Source: Pelagibacteraceae bacterium AG-365-D07 (GTDB lineage Bacteria; Pseudomonadota; Alphaproteobacteria; Pelagibacterales; Pelagibacteraceae). Taken from it: a DNA stretch of 64,000 nt. The translations under genes and the position numbers were made by a program. Location of the stretch: assembly GCA_003280005.1 (NCBI GenBank), contig QCGH01000005.1, positions 1 to 64,000 of the forward strand, written 5' to 3'. Positions 35,483 to 45,539 of this stretch are shown here, one piece after another (positions within the stretch are counted from its first letter, which is position 1; each line of letters begins with the position of its first letter). A model generated the notes under the pieces. The model was not told where the DNA came from and did not search any database. It worked only from the letters and a program-made list of their open reading frames with translations.

Positions 35483-37350
35483 GCTATATGCTTAATAGAC
35501 CTTCTTTTGACATGTGACAACAAAATATATACTGCGGCTGGTGTTATTCCATCAATTCTAAGCGCTTGACCCAAAGTTTTAGGTCGAATCTGCTCAAATT
35601 TTGACTTAACTTCGTTAGATAATCCAGATAAATCGCTATAATTTATATTATCTGGTATAATTAGGTTTTCGTCCCTTTTAAATGCTAAAATGTCTGCATT
35701 CTGCTTATTCAAATAACCTCTATAATGAGCATTTATTTCGACTTGATCGTCAATTTCCCTTGAAAATAGAGGGATTTCAGGCCATATTTCTCTAATTTTA
35801 CTCATATTTACCCCTTTCTGGCTTAAAATCTGACTTGCACTTCTAACAACGCCGTCTTTAGCAATATTTATGTTAAATTTTGATGCTTTTGAGGGGCTAA
35901 TTTTCAATTTATTTATCAACATATCCATTTTATTTAATTTTGAGGATTTATCAGTAAATATTCTTGATCTTTCATCGCTAACTAAACCAATTTTAATACC
36001 TTTATTAGTCAGTCTTAAATCAGCGTTATCAGCTCTTAAACTCAATCTATACTCAGCTCTAGAAGTAAACATTCGATATGGCTCAACAACACCTTTTGTT
36101 ACAAGATCATCTATCATTACGCCAATATAAGCTTCGGAGCGATTTAATATAAATGGCTCTGATCCCTTAACTGACAAAGCTGCATTAATTCCGGCAACCA
36201 ACCCCTGAGCAGCAGCTTCTTCATATCCTGTTGTTCCATTAATTTGTCCAGCGAGATAAAGATTTTTAATCTTCTTAGTCTCTAAAGTTAAAAAAAGTTC
36301 TCTTGGATCGATAAAATCATATTCTATGGCATATCCAGCTCTAATTATTTTTACATTCTCTAAACCATTGATTTTACAGCATATTTCTTGCTGCACATCA
36401 TAAGGCAGGGATGTCGATATACCATTAGGATATACGGTATAATCTTCTAGTCCTTCTGGCTCTAGAAAGATCTGATGTCTTTGTTTTTCTGAAAATTTGA
36501 CAATTTTATCCTCTATCGAAGGACAATACCTTGGACCTAGGCTTTTTATATTGCCAGAATACATGGCGCTTTTATTCAAATTTTTTGAAATTATTTTATG
36601 AACAGCTTCGTTCGTATAAGTCATCCTACATGAAACTTGTCTATTGCGATTTTTGGAAGTTAGGAATGAAAAGAAGTATGGCTCTTCGTCTGCAAACTGC
36701 TCTTCAAGATTTTCAAAATTGATAGTTCTAGAATCTAGCCTTGGTGGAGTACCTGTCTTGAGTCTACCCATTTTAAAATCAAAGTTTTTTAGTTGTTCAC
36801 TTAAACCTGTGGTGGGCTTTTCATTGTATCTACCAGCGGGCGTCTGATCATCACCAATGTGTATAACACCATTTAAAAAAGTACCTGTAGTAAGTATTAG
36901 CTTAGATGTTTTAATTTTTCTCCCATCCTTAGTTACTAATCCACTTATAACGTTTTTTGAAAATATAAACTCTATTACAGGATCAGAAAAAATCGTTAAA
37001 TTACAGTAGTTTACAAGTTTTTCTTGCATATATTTTTTATATAAAGATCTATCACTTTGCGTTCTAGGACCTCTTACAGCTGGTCCTCTACTTCGATTAA
37101 GTAGTCTAAATTGAATACCTGATTTATCTGCAACATCACCCATAACCCCATCTAAAGCATCTATCTCTCTAACTAGATGACCCTTTCCAAGTCCTCCTAT
37201 TGCAGGGTTGCAGGACATTTCTCCTATTGTTTCAAACTTATGAGTAAATAATGCAGTATTTATTCCTAACCTTGCGGAAGCTGCAGCGGCTTCACAACCG
37301 GCATGACCTCCACCTATAACTACGACATCAAATGATAATTCTTTTTTCAT
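35479..37350 (-). CDS. mnmG: tRNA uridine-5-carboxymethylaminomethyl modification protein MnmG (GidA)
   Basis: FAD-binding partner of MnmE in wobble-uridine modification. The FAD-binding motif is [13 protein letters not shown] at about residues 10-22. The signature [16 protein letters not shown] lies near 43-58, and [12 protein letters not shown] near 195. A glycine-rich [18 protein letters not shown] segment lies near 365. Length 623 is normal. It follows mnmE after 47 bases and overlaps rsmG, the usual origin-region arrangement. Confidence 0.98.
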   Translation of the reverse strand: MKKELSFDVVVIGGGHAGCEAAAASARLGINTALFTHKFETIGEMSCNPAIGGLGKGHLVREIDALDGVMGDVADKSGIQFRLLNRSRGPAVRGPRTQSDRSLYKKYMQEKLVNYCNLTIFSDPVIEFIFSKNVISGLVTKDGRKIKTSKLILTTGTFLNGVIHIGDDQTPAGRYNEKPTTGLSEQLKNFDFKMGRLKTGTPPRLDSRTINFENLEEQFADEEPYFFSFLTSKNRNRQVSCRMTYTNEAVHKIISKNLNKSAMYSGNIKSLGPRYCPSIEDKIVKFSEKQRHQIFLEPEGLEDYTVYPNGISTSLPYDVQQEICCKINGLENVKIIRAGYAIEYDFIDPRELFLTLETKKIKNLYLAGQINGTTGYEEAAAQGLVAGINAALSVKGSEPFILNRSEAYIGVMIDDLVTKGVVEPYRMFTSRAEYRLSLRADNADLRLTNKGIKIGLVSDERSRIFTDKSSKLNKMDMLINKLKISPSKASKFNINIAKDGVVRSASQILSQKGVNMSKIREIWPEIPLFSREIDDQVEINAHYRGYLNKQNADILAFKRDENLIIPDNINYSDLSGLSNEVKSKFEQIRPKTLGQALRIDGITPAAVYILLSHVKRRSIKHIA

Positions 37351-37397
37351 ATATTTAATTTATTACCGATTTTGTATTTTACAAGCTGTGAGATTTC

Positions 37398-38729
37398 TTA
37401 TTTACCAATACAAAAATTCTCAAAGATGGACCCAAGTATTTCTTCTACATCAACTTTTCCTACAATTGCACCAAGATGTCGTATTGCTAATCTTAAATCT
37501 TCAGCCGCTAAATCAAATTCATTATTATCTTTCTTTTTTAAAAAAACTTCTAAATGTTTATAACATTCCTCTAAATGGGATCTGTGTCTTGATCTGGTTA
37601 TTAAAACATTATCTGATCTTAAAAATTGTTTTTTGAGTTTTGATTTTACAACTTCTATTAATTTATCTAAGTTGTTGTCTTCTTTAATAGAAATAGTAAG
37701 GGGTGTGGTTTTAAAATTTATACTTTTTAAATATTCTGTTCCTAAATCTGATTTGTTGATAACCAAAATAGATTTGTCTTCCATTTTTTCGTTAAAAAAC
37801 CCTTTAAAATCAAGGCTTTTGGGGTCTAGAAGAGTTATAATTAAATCTGCGTCTTCGGCTCTCTTTATCGCTAATTTTATACCCTTTGCTTCGATCTCGT
37901 CGCCCGAATCCCTTATACCGGCTGTATCAAAAATTATTACGGGTATTCCTTCTAAATCTAAGTGCACCTCTAATACATCACGAGTTGTCCCTGCCTTTTC
38001 TGAAACTATTGCAACTTCACGTTTTGAAAGATAATTGAGTAAACTGGACTTACCCACATTTGGTGGTCCTATTATTGCTATCCTAAAACCTTCTCTAATT
38101 ATTTCGCCAGTTTTATTATCGTCTAAGGTCCTTTTTATTTCATTTTTAATTGTAAAACATTTAGTCTTAATATTTACATGACCATTCTCTGGCAAATTCT
38201 CCTCTGGAAAATCTATTTTTGCTTCTATATCAGCTAAAGCTTTAATCAATTCTTCTCTCCACAAATTGAATTTTTTGGAACTATCTCCAGACATAATTCT
38301 TAAAGCTTGTTTTCTTTGAAGTTCAGTTTCTGCTGCAATCAAGTCTCCAATGCTTTCTGCTTTTAATAGATTTATTTTGTTATTTTGAAATGCGAGTTTT
38401 GTAAACTCACCTGGTTCAGCCAATCTACAATCCTCGAATTTTTCAAGTACATTTAATATTTCTTGCACTACAGCCTTGCTTCCATGTACATGGAATTCAG
38501 CCATGTCTTCCCCTGTATAACTATTTGGGCTTTTGAAGAATATTACAAGACCTTCGTCTATCAAATCACCACTTTTTGGATTAAAAATTTTTTTAAGTGT
38601 GGCAACCTTAACTTTGGGTGGACTGTCATTGATTAAACACGAAATTACTTTTTCTGTTTTAATCCCAGAAACTCTTATTACAGCTATACCCGAAATACCA
38701 GGTCCAGATGATAGTGCATAAATAGTCAT
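37398..38729 (-). CDS. mnmE: tRNA modification GTPase MnmE (TrmE)
   Basis: K+-activated GTPase acting with MnmG on wobble uridine 34. The N-terminal tetrahydrofolate-binding domain starts TIYALSSGPGISGIAVIRVSG. The inserted G domain has GPPNVGKSSLLN near 216-227, EKAGTTRDVLE, DTAGIRDS and NKSD. The C terminus ends in FCIGK, the conserved C-I-G-K catalytic cysteine motif. Length 443 is normal. It lies between rho and mnmG on the same strand. Confidence 0.98.
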   Translation of the reverse strand: MTIYALSSGPGISGIAVIRVSGIKTEKVISCLINDSPPKVKVATLKKIFNPKSGDLIDEGLVIFFKSPNSYTGEDMAEFHVHGSKAVVQEILNVLEKFEDCRLAEPGEFTKLAFQNNKINLLKAESIGDLIAAETELQRKQALRIMSGDSSKKFNLWREELIKALADIEAKIDFPEENLPENGHVNIKTKCFTIKNEIKRTLDDNKTGEIIREGFRIAIIGPPNVGKSSLLNYLSKREVAIVSEKAGTTRDVLEVHLDLEGIPVIIFDTAGIRDSGDEIEAKGIKLAIKRAEDADLIITLLDPKSLDFKGFFNEKMEDKSILVINKSDLGTEYLKSINFKTTPLTISIKEDNNLDKLIEVVKSKLKKQFLRSDNVLITRSRHRSHLEECYKHLEVFLKKKDNNEFDLAAEDLRLAIRHLGAIVGKVDVEEILGSIFENFCIGK

Positions 38730-38770
38730 AAATTTACTTTGACTATATCAGGAAAATTTAAAAATATACT

Positions 38771-40042
38771 CTAAGATGGTTTATTCATTGAATTGAAGAA
38801 ATCCGCGTTATTCTTGGTATTTTTCAATTTAGAATTAATAAATTCAATCGCATCCATAGAACCCATAGGAGCGATTATTCTTCTTAAAACATTCATCTTT
38901 TGTAAGTCGTTCTTATCAAATATTAATTCTTCTCTCCTCGTTCCAGACTTAGTAATATCAATTGCTGGAAATATCCTTTTTTCTGATATTTTTCTGTCCA
39001 AAATTGTTTCACTATTACCAGTTCCCTTAAATTCTTCAAAAATAACCTCATCCATTCTACTTCCTGTATCAATCAGCGCAGTTGCGATGATTGTCAGCGA
39101 TCCACCTTCTTCAATATTTCTAGCTGCTCCAAAAAATCTTTTCGGTCTTTGCAGTGCATTAGCATCCACCCCGCCAGTTAATACTTTACCAGAACTGGGA
39201 ACAACTGCATTATAAGCTCTGCCGAGTCTTGTTATTGAGTCTAATAAAATTACCACATCTTTTTTATGCTCTGTTAGTCTTTTTGCTTTCTCAATAACCA
39301 TTTCTGCTACTGCTACGTGCCTTTGTGCTGGTTCATCAAAAGTAGAGCTTATCACTTCTCCTTTAACAGTCCTTTGCATGTCTGTTACCTCTTCTGGCCT
39401 TTCATCTATTAGCAATACCATAAGGTAACACTCTGGATGGTTGGCTGTAATCGAATTAGCAATACTTTGTAAGATCATTGTTTTTCCAGCTTTGGGAGGG
39501 GAAATAATTAATGATCTTTGTCCTTTACCAATTGGACTAACAAGGTCGATTAATCTCGGGGTTAGATCTGGAGTTTTTTCTACTTTTGTTTTTTCTGACT
39601 CCATCACTAGCTGACTGTTTGGATATAAGGGTGTTAAATTATCAAATGCAATTTTGTGTCTAACTTTTTCGGGTTCCTCAAAATTAATTTTGCTAACTTG
39701 TAATAATGCAAAATACCTTTCTCCATCTTTAGGTGCTCTTACCTGGCCCTCGACTGAATCTCCAGTTCTTAAACCAAAACGTCTTATTTGACTTGGGCTA
39801 ACATATATATCGTCGGGTCCAGGAAGATAATTTGATTCCATTGCTCTCAGAAAACCAAAACCGTCTTGTAATAACTGCAAAACTCCACCGCCAGTAATTT
39901 CTTCTCCTTTTTCGGCATGCTTCTTTAATATTGCAAAGATAATTTCTTGTCTTCTTAACGTGCTAGCATTTTCTATGCCAAGTTTTTCAGCATCATTTAT
40001 CAACTGTTCAGAGGTTTTTCCTTTAAGTTCTTGAATGTTCAT
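38771..40042 (-). CDS. rho: Transcription termination factor Rho
   Basis: Hexameric RNA-dependent helicase ending transcription. The N-terminal domain (about 1-125) has a Rho helix bundle then a cold-shock-like RNA-binding fold ([35 protein letters not shown]). The ATPase core has [11 protein letters not shown] near residue 180, [14 protein letters not shown] and [11 protein letters not shown]. Length 423 is normal. With few intrinsic terminators visible here, Rho-dependent ends are probably common (inference). It sits between hemJ and mnmE. Confidence 0.98.
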   Translation of the reverse strand: MNIQELKGKTSEQLINDAEKLGIENASTLRRQEIIFAILKKHAEKGEEITGGGVLQLLQDGFGFLRAMESNYLPGPDDIYVSPSQIRRFGLRTGDSVEGQVRAPKDGERYFALLQVSKINFEEPEKVRHKIAFDNLTPLYPNSQLVMESEKTKVEKTPDLTPRLIDLVSPIGKGQRSLIISPPKAGKTMILQSIANSITANHPECYLMVLLIDERPEEVTDMQRTVKGEVISSTFDEPAQRHVAVAEMVIEKAKRLTEHKKDVVILLDSITRLGRAYNAVVPSSGKVLTGGVDANALQRPKRFFGAARNIEEGGSLTIIATALIDTGSRMDEVIFEEFKGTGNSETILDRKISEKRIFPAIDITKSGTRREELIFDKNDLQKMNVLRRIIAPMGSMDAIEFINSKLKNTKNNADFFNSMNKPS

Positions 40043-40096
40043 GGGGATTAATATTTGGATGCTATGAATATAAACACATATTTATAAATTACAAGC

Positions 40097-40531
40097 CTAT
40101 AAAGGTTTAATAATAACAACAAATACAATCAATATAAGCAATACGGTAGGGACTTCGTTTATATAACGATAGAATTTAGATGTTTTAGTATTTGTTCTGT
40201 TTTTGAGGCTTAATAGACATTTCCCTAAGTATTCATGATAGCCAGTTAAAACAATTACGAGAGCAAGCTTAATTTGCATCCACAAATTAACCAAAACATC
40301 AAAACCGTTTAAATAAATTAATAGAATACCAAATATCCATGAAAAAAGCATTGCTGGTCTCATAATGTAATTATAAAGTTTTCTCTCCATGATTTCAAAA
40401 ATAAATGTGGTTTCTTTTTTTTCATAGTTTTCAACGTGGTATACGAAAATTCTGGGCAAATACAAAAGTCCAGCCATCCATGAAATTACAGCAATTAAAT
40501 GAAGGGCTTTTATAATTAGATATAGATTCAT
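40097..40531 (-). CDS. hemJ: Protoporphyrinogen oxidase HemJ
   Basis: Small membrane protein of 144 residues with four hydrophobic helices, of the HemJ/UPF0093 family that oxidises protoporphyrinogen IX. Family features include the N-terminal ALHLIAVISWMAGLLYLPRIFVYH (with the conserved histidine and WMAGL...R), and LWMQIKLALVIVLTGYH. It is co-encoded with hemH and hemE (1-base overlap with hemH), giving the last heme steps in one operon: HemE, HemJ, HemH. Confidence 0.93.
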   Translation of the reverse strand: MNLYLIIKALHLIAVISWMAGLLYLPRIFVYHVENYEKKETTFIFEIMERKLYNYIMRPAMLFSWIFGILLIYLNGFDVLVNLWMQIKLALVIVLTGYHEYLGKCLLSLKNRTNTKTSKFYRYINEVPTVLLILIVFVVIIKPL

Positions 40532-41526
40532 CAGCTTAGATTTTTCTTCACAAGATATTCTAGTAGATCAATATGATCCTGATTATCGTTAAGACATGGA
40601 ACAAACCCAAATTTTTCTCCACCAGACTTTTCGAAACTATCCCTGCCTTGAATTGAAATCTCTTCAAGAGTTTCAACACAATCAGATGCAAAACCTGGCG
40701 AAATAACTAAAACTTTTTTTATTCCTTCCTTGGGCAATCGCTCTAATGTCTTATCTGTATAAGGCTGAAGCCATTCTTCAGGACCAAATCTTGACTGAAA
40801 AGTCGTTATCAGTTTTACTCTTTCAAACCTTTCTGAAATAAGTCTTGTAGTTTTTTGACAGTAGCAATGATAAGGGTCACCCTTTTGAAAATATTTCTTT
40901 GGGATCCCATGATAAGATGCAACTATTAAATCTGGCGCCCAGTCTAGTTCATCTATTTTCTGGTTTATACTTTTAACAATAGCATTAATATATAATGGTT
41001 CAGACTCATAGTGTGGCACAACTTGAATTGCTGGCTGCCACCTCATTTTCATTAATACTCTAAACACTTCGTCACAAACTGTAGCGGTAGTTGGTGAAGC
41101 ATATTGGGGATATAATGGCAAAATAATTAATTTTTCACAGCCTTTTTCTTGCATAAACTTAATTTTACTATCGATGCTTGGATTTCCATATCTCATGGCA
41201 AAGTCTATTATCAAATTTTCATTATTGATTTTATCTCTGAGTTTTTGGGCTTGCATCTCTGTATAAAATCTTAATGGTGATTTATTAACATCTTTCATCC
41301 ATATTTCTTTGTAGGCCTTTGCGGTTTTAGATGGTCTGAAAGTTAATATGAATAAGTTTAAAATAATTTTCCAAATAAAAGGATTTACTTCAATAACTCT
41401 TCTATCTGATAAAAATTCTTTTAAATATTTTCTTATATCCCACCAACTCGTAGAGTCTGGAGTGCCCAAATTAATCAATATAACACCAGTTTTACCATAA
41501 TTAATCTTTGGATGACCCTCGTTCAT
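40531..41526 (-). CDS. hemH: Ferrochelatase
   Basis: Inserts ferrous iron into protoporphyrin IX. The 331-residue protein has GVILINLGTPDST at the start, LPLYPQYASPTTATV near 140, the catalytic-histidine segment VASYHGIPKKYF near 200, and the signature FQSRFGPEEWLQPYTD near 243-258. A VISPGFASDCVETLEE segment contains the conserved acidic residues. Placed between hemE and hemJ with short overlaps, so probably co-translated. Confidence 0.97.
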   Translation of the reverse strand: MNEGHPKINYGKTGVILINLGTPDSTSWWDIRKYLKEFLSDRRVIEVNPFIWKIILNLFILTFRPSKTAKAYKEIWMKDVNKSPLRFYTEMQAQKLRDKINNENLIIDFAMRYGNPSIDSKIKFMQEKGCEKLIILPLYPQYASPTTATVCDEVFRVLMKMRWQPAIQVVPHYESEPLYINAIVKSINQKIDELDWAPDLIVASYHGIPKKYFQKGDPYHCYCQKTTRLISERFERVKLITTFQSRFGPEEWLQPYTDKTLERLPKEGIKKVLVISPGFASDCVETLEEISIQGRDSFEKSGGEKFGFVPCLNDNQDHIDLLEYLVKKNLS

Positions 41527-42521
41527 TTGAATTCCTTAACAAAATCAACCAATATCTTTACACTATCGGGATTTGTTTCTGGAATCATGCCGTGTCCCAG
41601 ATTAAAAATATACTTGTGGTTTTTAAAAATTTCTAAATATTTTTTAGCATTTTTTAACATATCATTTTTCTCTAATAATAAACATTTCGGATCCATTCCC
41701 CCTTGTATGGGTATATCAATTGTTTCAGCAATTTTGATTGGGTCCACCTCATAATCTATACTAATTACATTGGGTTTTACTATATCACAAAAATCTTTAT
41801 AAGATTTTATTAACCTTGGAAAGCAAATTACTTCAACACCTAAACTTTTTGTATAATCCACAATTTCTTTAGTTGGTTCATAAATATATTTATGTTTTTT
41901 ATTCTTGTCTAAAAGTCCAGCCCAACTATCAAAGATTTGTATTATAGTGGCTCCACTCTCTACTTGTTTCTTAATGTGTAACTTTTGTGTATCTATAATT
42001 TTCCTGATGAGTTTTTCTTGATTTGGAAAGTTATAAATATCCTCATTTAAGTTTTTCGGAGACTCTTTGTTTATCATATAAACAAATAACGTCCAAGTTG
42101 CTCCTATAAAGCCTATTAAATCTTTTTGTCTTACTTTTTCATCTTTTGACGTATCTTCAATTAGTTTATATATTGGTCCTAATTTTGTAACAATATCCTC
42201 CTCTGAAAGTTCTAAAATAATATCTAAATTTAACTCACCTAATTTAGGTCCAAAATTTTTTTCAAATTCAACTTTTTGACCTAGAGCATATGGTATCATA
42301 AGAATATCTGAAAATATAATTGCTGCATCGATTGAAAACCTTTTTAAAGGCTGTAGAGTTATTTCTTTTGACAACTGTGGATTTAAACAAAGCTTTATAA
42401 AATCTACGTTTTTAGATCTAATTTCTCTAAATTCCGGTAAATATCTGCCTGCTTGTCTCATAAACCAAACTGGCGTCTCTTTTATATCCTTTGATCTAAT
42501 ACAGTCTTTAAGAATTCCCAT
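41523..42521 (-). CDS. hemE: Uroporphyrinogen decarboxylase
   Basis: Decarboxylates uroporphyrinogen III to coproporphyrinogen III. The N-terminal signature PVWFMRQAGRYLPEFREIR (about 18-36) contains the conserved arginine motif. IIFSDILMIPYALGQ near 73 contains the catalytic aspartate region. The C terminus carries IFNLGHGMIPETNPD. Length 332 is normal. It is the first gene of the leftward heme operon, and its upstream gap is the candidate replication origin, hemE being a classic origin neighbour in Alphaproteobacteria. Confidence 0.97.
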   Translation of the reverse strand: MGILKDCIRSKDIKETPVWFMRQAGRYLPEFREIRSKNVDFIKLCLNPQLSKEITLQPLKRFSIDAAIIFSDILMIPYALGQKVEFEKNFGPKLGELNLDIILELSEEDIVTKLGPIYKLIEDTSKDEKVRQKDLIGFIGATWTLFVYMINKESPKNLNEDIYNFPNQEKLIRKIIDTQKLHIKKQVESGATIIQIFDSWAGLLDKNKKHKYIYEPTKEIVDYTKSLGVEVICFPRLIKSYKDFCDIVKPNVISIDYEVDPIKIAETIDIPIQGGMDPKCLLLEKNDMLKNAKKYLEIFKNHKYIFNLGHGMIPETNPDSVKILVDFVKEFK

Positions 42522-42793
42522 AATTAAATTATAATAGTTTTTTATTGTTTTATATTATTAACCTGTGAATTAGTTTAATCAAACTTCATACAATGTTTTC
42601 AACATTTTTATCCACTATAATAATGTCCCAAATTTATTGATTTACTTTATTTCTATTAAAAATTAACAATTTTCCTAATTATTAATACATTTTTTTCATT
42701 TGTTTAAATGTGTTAATAAATAGTTATAAAAAATAACCATTTCGAGTTTTTGGACAAATAAGACAGAATTTTATAATAATAACAAATTTATAC
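42522..42793. other. Candidate chromosomal replication origin (oriC)
   Basis: The 272-base gap between divergent hemE and ppsR is the longest non-coding stretch here and is extremely AT-rich. One-mismatch matches to the DnaA box TTATNCACA occur at 42564-42572 (minus, TAATTCACA), 42608-42616 (plus, TTATCCACT) and 42711-42719 (minus, TTATTAACA). To its left, hemE back to parB (33211) are all leftward; to its right, ppsR through dnaQ (to 46200) are all rightward. hemE is an origin neighbour in Caulobacter and Rickettsia, and parAB with parS lie within 10 kb. No perfect DnaA box was found, so this rests mainly on context. Confidence 0.68.
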
Positions 42794-43618
42794 ATGAGTA
42801 ATACACATAATATTTACTTAATATCAGATTCAACAGGTGAAACACTTGATAGAATTTTTACTGCCTTAAAGGCACAGTTTGAAAAATTCGACCATAATTT
42901 ATTTCATTTTTCGTTTACACGAACAGAGAACCAATTGCTTAAAATTTTAGAGGATGCAAAAAGGAAAGAAGAATCAATTATACTATATACAATCGTTGAT
43001 AACAAACTTGCAAAGTTTTTATCTCAAGAAGCAAGCAAAAAAAATATACCATGTTTCGGGGTTCTTGGTGACTTGATATTGAATTTCTCTAAACTGTTAG
43101 ACCAAAAAGCCACAAATATTCCAAGTGGACAACACGCATTAAATGAGGAATATTATAACAGAATTGAAGCAATTCAATTTACGATGAATCATGATGATGG
43201 AAATTCTTTAAGCGATGTAGAAAAATCTGATATTATCTTATTAGGAGTTAGTAGAACAAGCAAAACCCCAACCTCAATCTACTTGGCAAATAGAGGATTT
43301 AAAACTTCAAATATACCATTAGTAAATGAGAATTCAGTACCAGAAAAATTGAAAGAGAACCCTAAAATATCTTGCATTATTGGTTTAGTTGCTGAGCCAT
43401 ATAGATTGCATGATGTTAGAAAAAATAGACTAACAACTATTAAAGAAAATGAAAATTTAAATTATACAAAAATAGAAACTATTCAGAACGAGATAGATAA
43501 TTCAAAAAAAACATTCCAAAAATATCAGTGGCCCATAATCGATGTAACAAGAAAGTCGGTTGAGGAAACCGCCGCATCAATAATAAAAATTCATGAAATA
43601 TACTCAAACAAAAAATGA
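42794..43618 (+). CDS. ppsR: Pyruvate,phosphate dikinase/PEP synthase regulatory kinase-phosphorylase (DUF299)
   Basis: Bifunctional ADP-dependent kinase and phosphorylase that switches PEP synthase or pyruvate phosphate dikinase on and off. The 274-residue protein has the N-terminal YLISDSTGETLDRI and a P-loop-like GVSRTSKTPTSIYLANRG near 152-169, both diagnostic. The sequence cannot tell whether the target is PpsA or PpdK. It is the first rightward gene beside the candidate origin and overlaps maf by 26 bases. Confidence 0.92.
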   Translation: MSNTHNIYLISDSTGETLDRIFTALKAQFEKFDHNLFHFSFTRTENQLLKILEDAKRKEESIILYTIVDNKLAKFLSQEASKKNIPCFGVLGDLILNFSKLLDQKATNIPSGQHALNEEYYNRIEAIQFTMNHDDGNSLSDVEKSDIILLGVSRTSKTPTSIYLANRGFKTSNIPLVNENSVPEKLKENPKISCIIGLVAEPYRLHDVRKNRLTTIKENENLNYTKIETIQNEIDNSKKTFQKYQWPIIDVTRKSVEETAASIIKIHEIYSNKK

Positions 43619-44195
43619 AATAATTTTAGCTTCTAAAAGCAAAGTAAGAAAAGAAATATTACAAAAATATAATATACAGTGCAAAGTAATTGCATCAAAT
43701 TTAGATGAAGAACCAATTAAGGAAAGTCTTGTAAAAGAGGGTGCCTCCCCAGAAATAGTTAGCAAAAATCTCGCAGAAATCAAAGCAACAAAGGTAAGTT
43801 CGCTAAATCAAAATTACATAGTATTAGGAGCTGATAGTGTAATTGATTTTGAAAATGAAATTATTTCTAAGCCTAGAAATAGAGACGAAGCTCTTACAAC
43901 TTTAAAAAAATTGAATGGTAAGGAGCACCATCTTATTAGTTCTGTTACAATAGCCATGAATGGATCAATGATTTGGAATTATACAGATAAAGCAAAATTA
44001 ACTATGAAAAGTTTTAGTATAGAAGATTTGAAAAAATATTTATCCAAAATTTCTGATAATGCTCTATATTCATATAACGTTTATCAAATAGAAGGAGAGG
44101 GAAAAAATTTGTTTTCAAAGATAGAGGGAGATAAAAATACTGTAATGGGTTTGCCGGTCCACAAAATTAAGGAGTATTTAAAAAGTTTAGCATGA
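43593..44195 (+). CDS. maf: Maf-family nucleotide pyrophosphatase
   Basis: Hydrolyses non-canonical or pyrimidine nucleoside triphosphates to monophosphates. The 200-residue protein starts IILASKSKVRKEILQ, matching the family LASxSPRR motif, with the catalytic VLGADSVIDFENEIISKP near 76-93. The usual SPRR is SKVR here. The start overlaps ppsR by 26 bases. This ppsR-maf-aroE-coaE-dnaQ order is conserved next to hemE in Alphaproteobacteria. Confidence 0.93.
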   Translation: MKYTQTKNEIILASKSKVRKEILQKYNIQCKVIASNLDEEPIKESLVKEGASPEIVSKNLAEIKATKVSSLNQNYIVLGADSVIDFENEIISKPRNRDEALTTLKKLNGKEHHLISSVTIAMNGSMIWNYTDKAKLTMKSFSIEDLKKYLSKISDNALYSYNVYQIEGEGKNLFSKIEGDKNTVMGLPVHKIKEYLKSLA

Positions 44196-44989
44196 AAAAA
44201 TATGTAGTTATAGGGAATCCAATCGAACACTCTTTATCACCTAAATTGCATAATTATTGGTTTAAAAAAAAGAATTTAATTGCAAATTATGAAAAAGAAA
44301 AACTTTCAGATAATCAGCTAGAAAATTTTGTAAAAAAAATAAAAGATAAACAAATAAATGGAGCGAATGTGACTGTTCCATTCAAAGAGAAAATCATTCC
44401 TTTTGTTGACGAATTATCGGAAGAAGCAAAAGAAGCAAATTCAGTAAATACGATTTATTTATCAGGAAGTAAAATTAAAGGTCATAACACTGATATTTTG
44501 GGATTTTACTTATCACTTAAAAACTCAGACACAAAATTCAGAAATAACTCTGCCCTAATTCTTGGAGCTGGCGGTGTAACAGCTTCAATAATAATTGCCT
44601 TAAAAAGACTTGGGTTAAAAAAGATTTTTATATGTAACAGAACAAAAGAAAAAGCTATTAAATTAAAAGATAGATTTAAATTTATAGAAATTCTGGATTG
44701 GGGAGAGGCCATTAAATCTGATATAATAATTAATTCTACAAGTTTAGGATTAAACAAAAACGATACTATTGATTTCAATTTGGATAATTTCGATAAAAGC
44801 AGTATTTTTTATGATGTTATTTATAAGCCTGATGAAACAAATTTTTTAAAAAATGCAAAAAGAAAAGGATGCGAGGTCCAAAACGGCTTGATGATGTTCA
44901 TATACCAGGCAGCAGAGTCATTTAAAATATGGCATAACATTGAGCCCGCAATTGACAAAGATGTAATAAACTTTCTAAAAAATGATTAG
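44192..44989 (+). CDS. aroE: Shikimate dehydrogenase
   Basis: NADPH-dependent reduction of 3-dehydroshikimate in aromatic amino-acid synthesis. Substrate-binding motifs SLSPKLHN (14-21) and NGANVTVPFKE (about 57-67, with the catalytic lysine) are present. The nucleotide motif is LGAGGVTAS near 127, with CNRTKEKA following. A C-terminal NGLMMFIYQAAESF is also typical. Length 265 is normal. It overlaps maf by 4 bases and coaE by 8. Confidence 0.96.
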   Translation: MKKYVVIGNPIEHSLSPKLHNYWFKKKNLIANYEKEKLSDNQLENFVKKIKDKQINGANVTVPFKEKIIPFVDELSEEAKEANSVNTIYLSGSKIKGHNTDILGFYLSLKNSDTKFRNNSALILGAGGVTASIIIALKRLGLKKIFICNRTKEKAIKLKDRFKFIEILDWGEAIKSDIIINSTSLGLNKNDTIDFNLDNFDKSSIFYDVIYKPDETNFLKNAKRKGCEVQNGLMMFIYQAAESFKIWHNIEPAIDKDVINFLKND

Positions 44990-45539
44990 AATAGCATTAA
45001 TAGGAGAAATAGGATCTGGAAAAACGTTTGTCTCTAAATGTTTTAAATATCCATTGTTTAATGCTGATGATGAAGTAAATAAAATTTACAAAAATAACAA
45101 GACCTGTTTTTATAAATTAAAAAGAATATTTCCAAACAATATTAAAAATTTTCCAATACTAAAATCTGAAATTAAACAAATTTTAAATAAAAAAAATATT
45201 AAACTTTTGTCAAAGGTTATACATCCATATGTAAGGCTAAATTTGAAAAAATTTTTAATTAAAAACAGAAAAAGTAAGTATGTAATTCTTGATATTCCAT
45301 TGCTAATTGAAAACAAGTTATATAAGAAAAATGATATAATTATTTTTATTAAAACGTCAAAAAAAAAAATAATAGAAAGATTAAAAAAAAGAGGAAGTTC
45401 GGATATAAATACAATAAATATTCTTAGGTCTATGCAATTAAATAATAAAAAAAAAATTAAATTTTCAAATTATGTAATAAATAATAACTTTGGAAAAGAA
45501 AAAATTTTAAAACAAATTAAACAAATAATAAATGATTGA
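44982..45539 (+). CDS. coaE: Dephospho-CoA kinase
   Basis: Last step of coenzyme A synthesis. The P-loop is GEIGSGKTFVS (8-18), with NADDEVNKIYK near 28-38 (family DAD motif) and VILDIPLLIENKLY near 96, all in family positions. At 185 residues it is slightly short, and it is unusually lysine-rich and AT-rich even for this genome. It overlaps both neighbours by 8 bases, so the operon is tightly coupled. Confidence 0.93.
   Translation: MIRIALIGEIGSGKTFVSKCFKYPLFNADDEVNKIYKNNKTCFYKLKRIFPNNIKNFPILKSEIKQILNKKNIKLLSKVIHPYVRLNLKKFLIKNRKSKYVILDIPLLIENKLYKKNDIIIFIKTSKKKIIERLKKRGSSDINTINILRSMQLNNKKKIKFSNYVINNNFGKEKILKQIKQIIND

Noticed and set aside
38793-39215. 140-codon plus-strand frame inside rho
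   Set aside because: Opposite strand of the conserved Rho ATPase core; composition is typical of an antisense shadow.
42723-42737. Hairpin GTTAT-AAAAA-ATAAC as a separate regulatory element
   Set aside because: A 5-bp A/T stem is expected by chance in such AT-rich DNA; described only as part of the origin candidate.
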